From contig NZ_WVRN01000001.1 of the NCBI RefSeq assembly GCF_013112245.1, positions 1,926,501-1,990,500 of the forward strand: DNA of 64,000 nt. The letters run 5' to 3'. This stretch comes from Ruegeria sp. HKCCD4315. GTDB taxonomy: Bacteria; Pseudomonadota; Alphaproteobacteria; Rhodobacterales; Rhodobacteraceae. Below, one piece after another: positions 24,477-33,737 of this stretch; positions within the stretch are counted from its first letter, which is position 1; the number at the start of each line of letters is the position of its first letter. The notes beneath the pieces are model-generated. The model worked only from the letters and a program-made list of their open reading frames with translations, had not been told where the DNA came from and did no database searches. Both the position numbers and the translations under genes were made by a program.

Positions 24477-24893
24477 TTACAAAGCAGCTTTGATCTTTTC
24501 GGCGTGCTGCGCGATCTGTTCGAAGTCGCCCATGTTCCCCGGCGGGCGCATCGACACGCCTTCGTGACGCGGCAGAACGTGAAAATGAAGGTGGAAGACC
24601 TCTTGCCCGCCTGCCGCTTCATTGAACTGTTGGATCGTCACCCCATCCGCATCAAATGCCGCCTTGGCGGCCTGCGCCATTTTTTGAACGGTATTCATCA
24701 CCGCCGCCAGTTGCTCGGGCGTGGCATCCAGAACATTGCGACATGGGGTTTTCGGAATCACAAGCAAATGACCATCGGATCGCGGCATGATGTCCATAAA
24801 CGCCAGCGTCTCGTCATCCTCGTACACACGGGTCGAGGGGATCTCATTGCGCAGGATTTTGGCAAAGATGTTGTCTGGATCGTAGTCAGCCAT
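24477..24893 (-). CDS. HIT family nucleotide-binding hydrolase
   Basis: 138 aa. The histidine triad HLHFHV (His101, His103, His105) defines the family, with the usual DDETLAFMDIMPRSDGHLLVIPK segment. Such proteins (HinT type) hydrolyse purine nucleotide phosphoramidates such as AMP-lysine in the cytoplasm. The ATG at 24893 follows GGAG. A stand-alone gene. Confidence 0.93.
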   Translation of the reverse strand: MADYDPDNIFAKILRNEIPSTRVYEDDETLAFMDIMPRSDGHLLVIPKTPCRNVLDATPEQLAAVMNTVQKMAQAAKAAFDADGVTIQQFNEAAGGQEVFHLHFHVLPRHEGVSMRPPGNMGDFEQIAQHAEKIKAAL

Positions 24894-25199
24894 ATTCAGT
24901 CTCCGGATTGCGGGTGTCGGCGTAGTTCTGAGACGCCAGTTCATGACGGTCAAGGCGGATATCTGCCAAGCGCCTGTTTCAACCCGGTGCTTATGGCTTG
25001 AAAACCGGGCGAGCATCCCCAGATAGATGCCGTTCGAGGCCTGAAAATCGCGGGGCAGCCCCCTGCCCGCGACAATTAATCTTGATCCAGATCAAACTCG
25101 GCCATTGAAGGTGCTCTCTTCGCAATCTAAAACCAGCAGGAATCCCGCGCGTTGGAGAGGTCCGACTGCGCGGTGTAGTTGCAACAGGAGGCACCTATA

Positions 25200-26858
25200 A
25201 TGGCAGACGCAGCCATTCATGGTCACGACCATGAAGACGAGCGCAGCTTTTTCCAGCGCTGGTTCATGTCGACCAACCACAAGGACATCGGGATTCTGTA
25301 CCTGATCGTTTCGGCCCTGGCCGGTCTGATCTCGGTGGCGATGACCGTTTACATGCGGCTCGAGCTGATGCACCCGGGCGTTCAGTACATGTGTCTGGAA
25401 GGCTTCATGGCCGACCCATGTACCCCCAACGGGCATCTGTGGAACGTTATGATCACCTATCACGGTGTTCTGATGATGTTCTTCGTGGTCATTCCCGCCC
25501 TGTTCGGCGGATTTGGCAACTATTTCATGCCGTTGCAGATTGGCGCGCCGGATATGGCTTTCCCGCGGATGAACAACCTGTCCTTCTGGCTGTATGTCGC
25601 CGGTACGTCGCTGGGTGTGGCCTCGCTGCTCAGCCCCGGCGGTAACGACCAGCTTGGTTCGGGCGTCGGCTGGGTTCTGTATCCGCCGCTGTCCACGACC
25701 GAGGGCGGCATGTCCATGGACCTTGCGATCTTTGCCGTGCACGTATCGGGCGCCTCCTCGATCCTCGGCGCGATCAACATGATCACCACCTTTCTGAACA
25801 TGCGTGCCCCGGGCATGACCCTGTTCAAGGTGCCGCTGTTCAGCTGGTCGATCTTCGTCACGTCGTGGCTGATTCTGCTGTCGCTGCCGGTTCTGGCAGG
25901 CGCGATCACCATGTTGCTGATGGACCGCAACTTCGGCTTCACCTTCTTTGACCCGGCCGGTGGTGGTGACCCGATCCTGTATCAGCACATTCTGTGGTTC
26001 TTCGGCCACCCAGAAGTGTACATCGTGATCCTGCCCGGCTTTGGCATCATCAGCCACGTCATTGCGACCTTCGCGCGCAAGCCGATCTTCGGCTACCTGC
26101 CGATGGTCTGGGCGATCATCGCGATTGGTGTTCTGGGCTTCGTCGTGTGGGCGCACCACATGTACACCGTTGGCATGTCGCTGCGTCAGCAGGCTTATTT
26201 CATGCTGGCCACGATGGTCATCGCGGTTCCGACAGGCGTTAAGGTCTTCTCGTGGATTGCGACCATGTGGGGCGGCTCGATCGAGTTCAAAACTCCGATG
26301 CTGTTTGCCTTTGGCTTCCTTTTCCTGTTCACCGTTGGTGGTGTGACCGGTGTGGTTCTGTCGCAGGCTGGTGTCGACCGTGCCTATCACGACACCTACT
26401 ACGTCGTGGCCCACTTCCACTACGTGATGAGCTTGGGTGCTGTCTTCGCGATCTTCGCTGGCGTGTACTTCTACTTCTCGAAGATGACAGGCCGTCAGTA
26501 TTCCGAGTTCTGGGGCAAGGTTCACTTCTGGATGTTCTTCATTGGCGCCAACCTGACCTTCTTCCCGCAGCACTTCCTGGGCCGTCAAGGCATGCCGCGC
26601 CGCTACATCGACTACCCCGAGGCATTCGCCCAGTGGAACTTCGTATCGTCGATTGGTGCGTTCATCTCGTTCGCCTCGTTCCTGCTGTTCTTCGGCATTG
26701 TGTTCTACGCCCTGTTCCGTGGCGCGAAAGAGACGCGTCCGAACCCGTGGAACGAATACGCCGACACACTGGAATGGACCCTGCCCTCGCCGCCGCCCGA
26801 ACACACGTTCGAGCAGCTGCCCAAGCAGGAAGACTGGGACAAGGGCCACGCGCACTAA
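25200..26858 (+). CDS. ctaD: Cytochrome c oxidase subunit I (aa3 type)
   Basis: 552 aa, the usual length, twelve transmembrane helices in the inner membrane. It holds heme a and the heme a3-CuB centre where oxygen is reduced and protons are pumped. Seen: the metal-ligand segments [16 protein letters not shown] (His-Pro-Glu-Val-Tyr with the cross-linked His and Tyr) and WAHHMYTVG, plus [10 protein letters not shown] near the heme ligands. The ATG at 25200 follows CAGGAGG. It is alone; ctaC and ctaG are not in the window, which is common in Rhodobacterales. A strong terminator follows. Confidence 0.98.
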   Translation: MADAAIHGHDHEDERSFFQRWFMSTNHKDIGILYLIVSALAGLISVAMTVYMRLELMHPGVQYMCLEGFMADPCTPNGHLWNVMITYHGVLMMFFVVIPALFGGFGNYFMPLQIGAPDMAFPRMNNLSFWLYVAGTSLGVASLLSPGGNDQLGSGVGWVLYPPLSTTEGGMSMDLAIFAVHVSGASSILGAINMITTFLNMRAPGMTLFKVPLFSWSIFVTSWLILLSLPVLAGAITMLLMDRNFGFTFFDPAGGGDPILYQHILWFFGHPEVYIVILPGFGIISHVIATFARKPIFGYLPMVWAIIAIGVLGFVVWAHHMYTVGMSLRQQAYFMLATMVIAVPTGVKVFSWIATMWGGSIEFKTPMLFAFGFLFLFTVGGVTGVVLSQAGVDRAYHDTYYVVAHFHYVMSLGAVFAIFAGVYFYFSKMTGRQYSEFWGKVHFWMFFIGANLTFFPQHFLGRQGMPRRYIDYPEAFAQWNFVSSIGAFISFASFLLFFGIVFYALFRGAKETRPNPWNEYADTLEWTLPSPPPEHTFEQLPKQEDWDKGHAH

Positions 26859-26876
26859 CCCCAACATGATCCAAAG

Positions 26877-26906
26877 AAACCCCGCCCAAGTGGCGGGGTT
26901 TTTCTT
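26877..26906 (+). terminator. Rho-independent terminator of ctaD
   Basis: AAACCCCGCC and GGCGGGGTTT, 10-bp perfect stem, 5-nt loop, then TTCTTTG. Confidence 0.9.
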
Positions 26907-26980
26907 TGCGCGTGCTTCACGTTCGCCAATTGCAGCAAAATCAGGTATCATATGCAGGCAAGACAGCCGGAGGGTCGTCT

Positions 26981-27580
26981 ATGCCTGAAATCGACTTTTG
27001 GTACTCTATCGGCAGCACCTATACCTACCTCACCGTGATGCGTTTGGATGAGTGGTGTGCCGAACACGACGCCACCGTAAACTGGCGCCCCTTCAACGTG
27101 CGCACTGTCATGTCGGCCCAGCAGAACGTTCCCTTTGCAGGCAAACCCGTGAAATCAGCCTATATGTGGCGCGACATTGAGCGGCGCTGTGCCAAGTACC
27201 ACATTCATGCCAAACTGCCCGCGCCCTACCCGGTCTCAGACTTGGCTTTGGCCAATCAGGTCGCCGTTCTGGGAATGAAAGAAGGATGGGGCAAATCCTT
27301 TACCCAGGCTTTGTACCGCATCTGGTTCGAGGAAGGTATCGAAGCCGGAAGCGAAAGCGCCCTGTCCGAGGCCTTGTTGCGCTGCCAGCAAGACCCTCGT
27401 CTGGCGCTGGGACGAGCCCGCAGCGCAGACGTCATTGCAACGCTTGAGGCTGAAACTGAAACGGCCGTGAAACTGGGTGTATTTGGCGCGCCAAGCTTTG
27501 TTGTCCGGCAAGAAGTGTTCTGGGGAGATGACCGTTTGGACGATGCCCTGTCCTGGGCCCGTGTCGGGCACGTCATCTGA
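26981..27580 (+). CDS. 2-hydroxychromene-2-carboxylate isomerase-like protein (DsbA fold)
   Basis: 199 aa. The N-terminus EIDFWYSIGSTYTYLTVMRL matches the HCCA isomerase / kappa-class GST group of the thioredoxin superfamily, with a Ser in place of the redox cysteines. LGVFGAPSFVV is the conserved C-terminal segment. Characterised members isomerise 2-hydroxychromene-2-carboxylate in naphthalene breakdown using glutathione; no other such genes are near, so the true substrate is open. The ATG at 26981 follows GGAGG. Confidence 0.82.
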   Translation: MPEIDFWYSIGSTYTYLTVMRLDEWCAEHDATVNWRPFNVRTVMSAQQNVPFAGKPVKSAYMWRDIERRCAKYHIHAKLPAPYPVSDLALANQVAVLGMKEGWGKSFTQALYRIWFEEGIEAGSESALSEALLRCQQDPRLALGRARSADVIATLEAETETAVKLGVFGAPSFVVRQEVFWGDDRLDDALSWARVGHVI

Positions 27581-27624
27581 TCAAAACCCGTCGACACAAG
27601 AACGTCCTGCGCTATGTTCGCGAT

Positions 27625-28116
27625 ATGCCGTATACATGGAATCAGACGTCCGAAACGGAACAAGAACTGCGCCTGTGGCCGCACAACTCTCTGCCTCCGC
27701 GCGGAGCTATGATCACTATACTTTCTGTGTTCCTGTTTGGCCTGATCCCCTTGCTGGCCATGCTGGGGTCCGTGGTTCTGTGGGGGTTGTTACCCTTTCT
27801 TCTGATCACGGTATTTGGCCTTTGGTTGGCCATTCAGACCAACTATCGCGCACGCAGCGTTTTCGAGGTTTTGACACTGTCTGATACGCAAGCGCATCTG
27901 GTGCACTACACACCCGGCAAAGACCAGCAGGAATGGTCCTGCAACCGCTTTTGGGCAAGGACGGAAATGCATGAGAAAGGTGGCCCCGTCCCCCACTATG
28001 TCACGCTTGTCGGTGACGGGCGAGAGGTCGAGATCGGTTCGTTTTTATCGGAAGATGAGCGGATAACGCTTTATGACGAACTCAGCACAAGACTGCGCGA
28101 ACCGGTCGCGCAGTAG
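27625..28116 (+). CDS. DUF2244 membrane protein
   Basis: 163 aa with two close transmembrane helices (about residues 29-50 and 51-72) followed by a soluble domain containing TNYRARSVFEVLTLS and an RxW-like motif. This is the DUF2244 family, conserved in alphaproteobacteria and often near cytochrome oxidase genes, as here with ctaD one gene away. Function unknown; a link to respiration is only suggested by position. Confidence 0.82.
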   Translation: MPYTWNQTSETEQELRLWPHNSLPPRGAMITILSVFLFGLIPLLAMLGSVVLWGLLPFLLITVFGLWLAIQTNYRARSVFEVLTLSDTQAHLVHYTPGKDQQEWSCNRFWARTEMHEKGGPVPHYVTLVGDGREVEIGSFLSEDERITLYDELSTRLREPVAQ

Positions 28117-28137
28117 GTCATCGTTCATTTTGATGTC

Positions 28138-28623
28138 TCAGCAGTTGCCATTCGATGCGGCGCAGAGGTGATCTTTGACCATCGGGCCAACTTTGCCAAA
28201 ATCCATCTGTCCGGTGTAACGAGTCTTCAACTCACCCATGACTTTGCCCATGTCTCGGATGGATCCGGCCCCGGTTGCGGTGATCGCAGTCTGAATCGCC
28301 TTTGACACCTCGTCATCATCCAGCTGCTTGGGCAGAAATTCCTCAATGACCGCAACTTCCTGCATCTCGCGTTCGGCCAGATCCAAACGACCGCCTTCTT
28401 CATAGGCACGCGCGCTTTCTTTGCGTTGCTTGGTCATTTTACCAAGGATTTCAAGCACCTCAGCGTCACCGCAGCCTTTGACTTCTTCGTTGTCCAAGGC
28501 GCGCGCCGCGATATCGCGGTCCTTGATGGCCGCGTTGATCAACCGCAACGTCGACAGACGCTCGGCTGCTTTGTCCTTCATTGCTTGCTTCAGGGCGGCA
28601 TTCACCCGTGATCGCATGTCCAT
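28138..28623 (-). CDS. GatB/YqeY domain protein
   Basis: 161 aa. The whole protein is a YqeY-like domain, related to the tRNA-binding tail of amidotransferase subunit GatB; DMGKVMGELKTRYTGQMDFGKVGPMVK is the characteristic end. Free-standing YqeY proteins may bind tRNA but their role is not settled. In many proteobacteria the gene stands next to carA or dnaG; here it is divergent from carA. Start at 28623 or 28617. Confidence 0.88.
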   Translation of the reverse strand: MDMRSRVNAALKQAMKDKAAERLSTLRLINAAIKDRDIAARALDNEEVKGCGDAEVLEILGKMTKQRKESARAYEEGGRLDLAEREMQEVAVIEEFLPKQLDDDEVSKAIQTAITATGAGSIRDMGKVMGELKTRYTGQMDFGKVGPMVKDHLCAASNGNC

Positions 28624-28745
28624 TTGGTTTGTCCATCCCCATGACAACGGAACCCCGACCATATCTAAACAAAAAGCCTGACACAACAGGGAGTGAATAC
28701 CCCTAAGTCATTGAAAAACAACAATAGCCAAAAATTTGAACAGAC

Positions 28746-28774
28746 TTGACCCAAGCGCCCAACCCCCTTAGGTA
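28746..28774 (+). promoter_or_regulatory. Candidate sigma-70 promoter of carA
   Basis: TTGACC (28746-28751) and TAGGTA (28769-28774) with a 17-bp spacer, about 33 bp before the carA ATG. By-eye match. Confidence 0.45.
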
Positions 28775-28806
28775 TGCGCCGGTTTACCTTGCAGGAGAGT
28801 CGCGCC

Positions 28807-29973
28807 ATGGCCCAGAACGCCCCGTCCAAGCCCACCGCATGTCTGGCATTGGCCGATGGGACATTGTTTTACGGCATAGGCTTCGGTGCCACCGGACAAA
28901 CAGTGGCCGAGTTGTGCTTTAACACAGCCATGACCGGGTATCAGGAAATCATGACCGACCCATCTTATGCCGGTCAGATCGTGACATTCACCTTCCCGCA
29001 TATCGGCAATGTCGGCGTGAACCCTGAAGATGACGAAACCAATGATCCGGTTGCTGCAGGCATGGTCGTTAAATGGGACCCGACCGAGCCTTCGAACTGG
29101 CGTTCAGCCGAAGAGCTTAAAGGCTGGCTGGCCCGTCGCGGCCGCATCGCAATCGGCGGCGTCGACACCCGTCGCCTGACGCGTGCCATCCGCCAACAAG
29201 GCGCACCTCATGTCGCGTTGGCCCATGACCCCGAGGGCAATTTTGACATCGAAGCGCTGGTGGCAGCCGCACGTGGATTTGCCGGCCTGGAGGGCATGGA
29301 CCTGGCCAAGGACGTAACCTGTGCTCAAAGCTATCGCTGGGACGAAATGCGTTGGGCCTGGCCTGACGGGTACACGCGTCAGGAAGCCCCTGCGCACAAG
29401 GTTGTGGCCGTCGATTACGGTGCGAAACGCAACATTCTGCGCTGCCTTGCGTCTGCGGGATGTGATGTGACGGTTCTACCTGCAACGGCAACTGCTGCCG
29501 AAGTGCTGGCCCACCAGCCCGATGGTGTGTTCCTGTCAAACGGTCCCGGTGATCCGGCGGCGACCGGGGAATACGCCGTACCGATGATCAAAGAGATTCT
29601 GGACACCACAGATCTGCCTGTTTTCGGTATCTGCCTTGGCCACCAGATGCTAGCGCTGGCCTTGGGCGGCCAGACGGTCAAGATGAACCACGGCCACCAC
29701 GGCGCAAACCACCCGGTCAAGGATCTGGACACCGGCAAAGTTGAGATCACATCGATGAACCACGGCTTTGCAGTTGATGCTCAGTCCCTGCCAGACGGCG
29801 TTGTAGAGACCCACCGGTCGCTGTTTGACGGCTCGAACTGCGGTATCCGCATGACAGACCGGCCTGTTTATTCGGTTCAGTATCACCCGGAAGCGTCCCC
29901 CGGACCTCAGGACAGTTTCTATCTGTTTGAGCGCTTCGCCGACGCCATGGAAAAGAAAAAGCAAAGCGCATAA
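28807..29973 (+). CDS. carA: Carbamoyl-phosphate synthase small subunit
   Basis: 388 aa. The glutaminase subunit: it frees ammonia from glutamine and feeds it to CarB to make carbamoyl phosphate for arginine and pyrimidines. The N-terminal CPSase domain has GYQEIMTDPSYAGQIVTFT, and the C-terminal class I amidotransferase domain has the nucleophile Cys276 in GICLGHQ and the partner HPE in QYHPEASPGP. The ATG at 28807 follows GGAG at 9-base spacing. carB is not adjacent, as in many relatives. A terminator follows. Confidence 0.97.
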   Translation: MAQNAPSKPTACLALADGTLFYGIGFGATGQTVAELCFNTAMTGYQEIMTDPSYAGQIVTFTFPHIGNVGVNPEDDETNDPVAAGMVVKWDPTEPSNWRSAEELKGWLARRGRIAIGGVDTRRLTRAIRQQGAPHVALAHDPEGNFDIEALVAAARGFAGLEGMDLAKDVTCAQSYRWDEMRWAWPDGYTRQEAPAHKVVAVDYGAKRNILRCLASAGCDVTVLPATATAAEVLAHQPDGVFLSNGPGDPAATGEYAVPMIKEILDTTDLPVFGICLGHQMLALALGGQTVKMNHGHHGANHPVKDLDTGKVEITSMNHGFAVDAQSLPDGVVETHRSLFDGSNCGIRMTDRPVYSVQYHPEASPGPQDSFYLFERFADAMEKKKQSA

Positions 29974-30018
29974 CACTCAAACTGTGCAGTGTTAACGGCA
30001 CGTTAACCTTGATTGAAC

Positions 30019-30055
30019 AACCCTGAGCACGGGTAACTGTGCCAGGGTTCTTTTT
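30019..30055 (+). terminator. Rho-independent terminator of carA
   Basis: AACCCTG-A-GCAC, 8-nt loop, GTGC-CAGGGTT, then CTTTTT. The T-tract ends directly at the ATG of the next gene. Confidence 0.75.
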
Positions 30056-31933
30056 ATGATTGAGCTAAATCTCCAAAATTTCACAACCGCGTCTCCAATC
30101 CCAGCCCCCGGATTTCGAAAACCGCTGGGCACCTGTCTGGTAGAAGGCGGAACTCTGACACAGTCGGAACTTGACCACGCCTTGCATTTGCAATCCCAGC
30201 AAAACGCGCCTTTGGGCGAAATTTTGGTGAGTGAAGGGTTTGCCACCAGGCAAGACGTCCTGAACGCCTTGTCTGTCCAGTCCGGTTGGCAGATTGCGGA
30301 CTTGGAACAGATCCCGCCTATGCCGGGGCTGTGCGACCTGAAACCGGTAGGTTTTTGGTTGAAACACAACGTGATTCCGTGGATGCGGGTTGGCCCGCTC
30401 CTGTTGGTTGCGACCGCGCGTCCGGATCGGTTTCCAGCTGTCACAAACAACATGCGGGATTGCGACTACACGATCATTCCAGTTCTTGCGGCTTCTGATC
30501 AGATCGACCGCACTATTGCCCGACAGTTTTCACGCCCTTTGGCCGAGGCTGCAGAAACACGGGTTGATGCGGATCAAAGTTGCCGCAACTGGACGATTGG
30601 GTCGCGCATCGTACCGTCTGTTTCAGCGCTTGGAATTATTGCGTTGTTTTTTGCTTTCCCGTGGTTTGGGATGGCGACCCTGCTTGCCGCGGCTGTGGGA
30701 ACTTTAATTCTCTTTGCTGTTCTTCGCCTTGCCGGTACTTTTGCCTATTTGCGCCACAGCTTTCGTCAGAAGCCAGAAGCGTCTGATGCAGCCATCCCGT
30801 TACGCCAGCCCTGCGTCTCAATCATGGTGCCACTGTACAAAGAGCGCGAGATTGCGAATGCGCTTGTGCACCGGTTGAAACGACTGACCTACCCCAAGGC
30901 GCTTCTGGACGTCATCTTGGTCCTGGAAGAAAAGGACGAAGTCACGCGCGCAACTCTGGCGCAAGTGGATCTGCCCAGTTGGATGCGGATCGTCGAGGTG
31001 CCCGAATTGGGCAGGCTGACCACCAAACCACGTGCCATGAACTATGCTTTGGACTTTTGCCGAGGCGACTATGTTGGCGTCTGGGATGCCGAAGACGCGC
31101 CGCAACCGGATCAGATCGAACGGGTGGTCGCACATTTCACGCTGGCCGCTCCGCAGGTCGTGTGTCTTCAGGGCAGCCTTGACTACTACAACCCGCGCAC
31201 AAACTGGCGCTCTCGCTGCTTCACCATCGAATACAACAGTTGGTTTCGCATCATCCTGCCGGGAATTGCGCGTATGGGACTTGTCGTTCCACTGGGTGGG
31301 ACCACCTTTTTCTTTCGTCGAGACAAGCTGTTGGAATTGGGCGGCTGGGATGCCCACAACGTGACCGAAGATGCCGATCTTGGCGTGCGGCTGTGCCGGG
31401 CCGGATACCGGACCGAACTGGTGGACACCACAACTTATGAAGAAGCAAATTTTCGCGCCTGGCCTTGGGTGAAGCAGCGTTCACGCTGGCTCAAGGGTTT
31501 CATGGTAACGTATCTCGTGCACATGCGATCCCCTCAGAAACTGCTGCGCGATCTGGGTGTCGCGCAGTTTCTAGGGTTTCAGGCGTTTTTTCTGGGCACG
31601 TTGGGGCAATTCTTACTGGCCCCTGTGTTATGGCTTTTCTGGCTGTCGACGCTGGGTTTGGTTAATCCAATGGCGCAAGTTGTTCCACAACAGGTAGCTA
31701 CCGCACTTATAATTCTGTTTTTGACAACCGAGGCGCTGAGTGTTTGCGTCGGATGCATTGCCGTCTGGGCGCGCGAGCGGCGGTTTTTGTTGCCCTGGGT
31801 TCCAACCATGGCTCTGTACTACCCGTTGGGCGTGGTTGCCGCCTACAAAGCTTTGTGGGAACTGGCGACGAATCCCTTCTTCTGGGACAAAACCCAACAT
31901 GGGCAAGCCAGCGAAGATCAGCCGCTGGCCTGA
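30056..31933 (+). CDS. Membrane glycosyltransferase (family 2) with N-terminal MshEN/GspE-N-like domain
   Basis: 625 aa. Residues 20-165 resemble the N-terminal domain of type II secretion ATPases (LGEILVSEGFATRQDVLNALSVQSGWQIADL), a fold that can bind cyclic-di-GMP. Two helices (about 182-230) lead into a cellulose-synthase-like transferase with VPLYKE, VWDAEDAPQPDQ and the processive-enzyme motif QRSRW at 474-478, then about four C-terminal membrane helices. It should polymerise or transfer sugars at the inner membrane, possibly under c-di-GMP control; acceptor and donor are unknown. The start abuts the carA terminator; AGGG inside the hairpin is the only Shine-Dalgarno-like sequence. Confidence 0.85.
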   Translation: MIELNLQNFTTASPIPAPGFRKPLGTCLVEGGTLTQSELDHALHLQSQQNAPLGEILVSEGFATRQDVLNALSVQSGWQIADLEQIPPMPGLCDLKPVGFWLKHNVIPWMRVGPLLLVATARPDRFPAVTNNMRDCDYTIIPVLAASDQIDRTIARQFSRPLAEAAETRVDADQSCRNWTIGSRIVPSVSALGIIALFFAFPWFGMATLLAAAVGTLILFAVLRLAGTFAYLRHSFRQKPEASDAAIPLRQPCVSIMVPLYKEREIANALVHRLKRLTYPKALLDVILVLEEKDEVTRATLAQVDLPSWMRIVEVPELGRLTTKPRAMNYALDFCRGDYVGVWDAEDAPQPDQIERVVAHFTLAAPQVVCLQGSLDYYNPRTNWRSRCFTIEYNSWFRIILPGIARMGLVVPLGGTTFFFRRDKLLELGGWDAHNVTEDADLGVRLCRAGYRTELVDTTTYEEANFRAWPWVKQRSRWLKGFMVTYLVHMRSPQKLLRDLGVAQFLGFQAFFLGTLGQFLLAPVLWLFWLSTLGLVNPMAQVVPQQVATALIILFLTTEALSVCVGCIAVWARERRFLLPWVPTMALYYPLGVVAAYKALWELATNPFFWDKTQHGQASEDQPLA

Positions 31934-31936
31934 TAC

Positions 31937-32593
31937 TTATTTGTCGCGCAGGCTTGCATCCTGTTTCAGTCGCGTCATGAACGCGATCGAGATATGGTCC
32001 TTCAGTGCCCGTGCTGCGGCCTCTTCATCCCTTGCGGCAATGGCTTCGACAATGCCCTTATGTTCACTTTGGGCGATTTCTCCACGCCCCTGCACCGCCA
32101 GTGAGGTCGTTGCCATCAGAGCCATTGTCCGGTGCACAAGATCAAGTTGCTGCACCAGATAGCGGTTATGAGATGCCAGATGGATCTGCTCATGAAAGCG
32201 CCGGTTCGCGCGCGACAAGGCTGATGGGTCATCAACCAGTTTGTCGTCTTCGATGACCATCTCCTGCAGAACCTTGATCTCTTCTTCGGTCGCATGTTTG
32301 GCCGCGAGGCTCGCAGCCAACCCCTCCAGTTCCCGACGTACGATATACAGCTCAGCCATCTGGTTGTGATCCAGCGAGGCAACAATCAGCGACCGCCCGT
32401 CCCGTTCCAGCAGTGACTGTGTCTCAAGCCGCTGCAGCGCTTCGCGGATCGGCGTCCGTGACACTCCGAACCGTTCGGCCAGCTCGCTTTCCACCAGACG
32501 ATCACCGGGCTTGTAGACACCCACATCGATAGCTTCGAGTATCAGGCTGTAGGCATCCTTGGTGGGGGATCGGGTCTGGCTCATGGGGTTCAT
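31937..32593 (-). CDS. GntR-family transcriptional regulator, FCD type
   Basis: 218 aa. N-terminal winged helix (LVESELAERFGVSRTPIREALQRLETQSLLER) and all-helical FCD ligand-binding domain with the metal-binding Asp/His positions (RRFHEQIHLASHN, SEHKGIVEAIAARD). FadR/FCD regulators usually sense small organic acids. The target is not evident, as both neighbours are read from the other strand. The ATG at 32593 follows GAGGAG. Confidence 0.9.
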   Translation of the reverse strand: MNPMSQTRSPTKDAYSLILEAIDVGVYKPGDRLVESELAERFGVSRTPIREALQRLETQSLLERDGRSLIVASLDHNQMAELYIVRRELEGLAASLAAKHATEEEIKVLQEMVIEDDKLVDDPSALSRANRRFHEQIHLASHNRYLVQQLDLVHRTMALMATTSLAVQGRGEIAQSEHKGIVEAIAARDEEAAARALKDHISIAFMTRLKQDASLRDK

Positions 32594-32684
32594 TATCTCC
32601 TCGTTCGGACATGTCTATCCGTCCAAAGGGGGAACGATCAAGTAGAGCATTGAAAACATCGCGCCCGCGCCCTACACCCTGCTT

Positions 32685-33329
32685 ATGGTCAAACCGGCTT
32701 TTTCTCATGTCACACAGTGGGTGTTCGATCTGGACAATACCCTTTACCCGCCACACATGCGTCTGTTCGATCAGATCGAAGTTCTGATGACGGATTATGT
32801 CATGCGGGCCATAGGTGTAGAGCAGGCCGAAGCGGACCGTTTGCGGGCGCATTACTGGCGCGAATACGGCACCACGCTGGCCGGATTGATGGCCGAACAT
32901 GATCTGGACCCGGACCCGTATCTGCACGCCGTTCATCAAGTGGACATGAGCCATATGGACCCGGATGCGGCCTTGGCCGACCACATTCGCGCCCTGCCCG
33001 GGCGACGTATTGTCTATACCAACGGCAGCGCTCCTTACGCCGAACGGGTGCTTGAGGCGCGCGGCCTTTCCGGACTGTTCGATGCAATCTATGGCGTGGA
33101 ACATGCAGGTTATCGGCCAAAGCCCGAAAAAGCAGCCTTTGAGGCCATCTTTGCCCAGGATGGTATCCAAGCTGAAAAAGCTGCCATGTTCGAGGATGAT
33201 CCGCGCAATCTGGCGGCGCCGCACGAGATGGGAATGCGGACTGTGCACGTGGCGCCTGACCCGCATGACGCCGATCACATCCACCATCACACGGACGATT
33301 TGACGGCGTTTCTGGCCCGCCTGCGATAG
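32685..33329 (+). CDS. HAD-superfamily pyrimidine 5'-nucleotidase
   Basis: 214 aa. HAD motif I FDLDNTLYP (nucleophile Asp near 15), motif II YTNGS, and motif IV FEDDPRNL are all present, with a helical cap between. The pattern matches the pyrimidine 5'-nucleotidase (SSM1/Sdt1-like) branch, which removes phosphate from UMP/CMP and related compounds. Cytoplasmic. In Rhodobacterales it often sits near dapD, not seen here. Confidence 0.88.
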   Translation: MVKPAFSHVTQWVFDLDNTLYPPHMRLFDQIEVLMTDYVMRAIGVEQAEADRLRAHYWREYGTTLAGLMAEHDLDPDPYLHAVHQVDMSHMDPDAALADHIRALPGRRIVYTNGSAPYAERVLEARGLSGLFDAIYGVEHAGYRPKPEKAAFEAIFAQDGIQAEKAAMFEDDPRNLAAPHEMGMRTVHVAPDPHDADHIHHHTDDLTAFLARLR

Positions 33330-33414
33330 GCTGTCACACTGCGACGATCCGCACATTCTGCACCTGCATCCTCGTCCCTATATGCACATCAGCGACGAAC
33401 AGATGGAGACCTAA

Positions 33415-33663
33415 ATGACCGCGATCGAGATGACCGGCCGCCTGCCGATGTGGCAGCGCCTTTTCTTTGCAATCCCTGTATTCGGGTGGCTGGCCCGCGA
33501 TGCGGTCAATGGCAAGGCCGAAGATCTGTATTACACCGCCGGTGCGATTTTCAGCATGTGGGGCTGTTCCATCATGTTGTTCGGCCTGCCCGGTCTCTTC
33601 ATACCTGCCCTGATGATGGTGCCGGTGATGTTTTTGATTCTCGTCCTGATTTCGCGGGGCTGA
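33415..33663 (+). CDS. Small two-helix membrane protein of unknown function
   Basis: 82 aa with about two transmembrane helices (residues 39-58 and 60-80) after an amphipathic N-terminus (LPMWQRLFFAIPVFGWLARDAVNGKAEDLYY). No recognised family. The natural codon use and the conserved-looking N-terminus suggest a real gene. Confidence 0.65.
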   Translation: MTAIEMTGRLPMWQRLFFAIPVFGWLARDAVNGKAEDLYYTAGAIFSMWGCSIMLFGLPGLFIPALMMVPVMFLILVLISRG

Positions 33664-33737
33664 GGCACGGGACAGGATGTCACTTGGCGCTTGGGGTCGA
33701 ACCGAACTAGGTTCTGCCCAAACCGATGAGAGGCGCC

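Noticed and set aside
25092..26951. A 619-residue open frame antisense to ctaD
   Set aside because: It mirrors a highly conserved gene; such frames arise in GC-rich codon usage, and the sequence (Arg, His, Gln, Glu-rich) has no family pattern.
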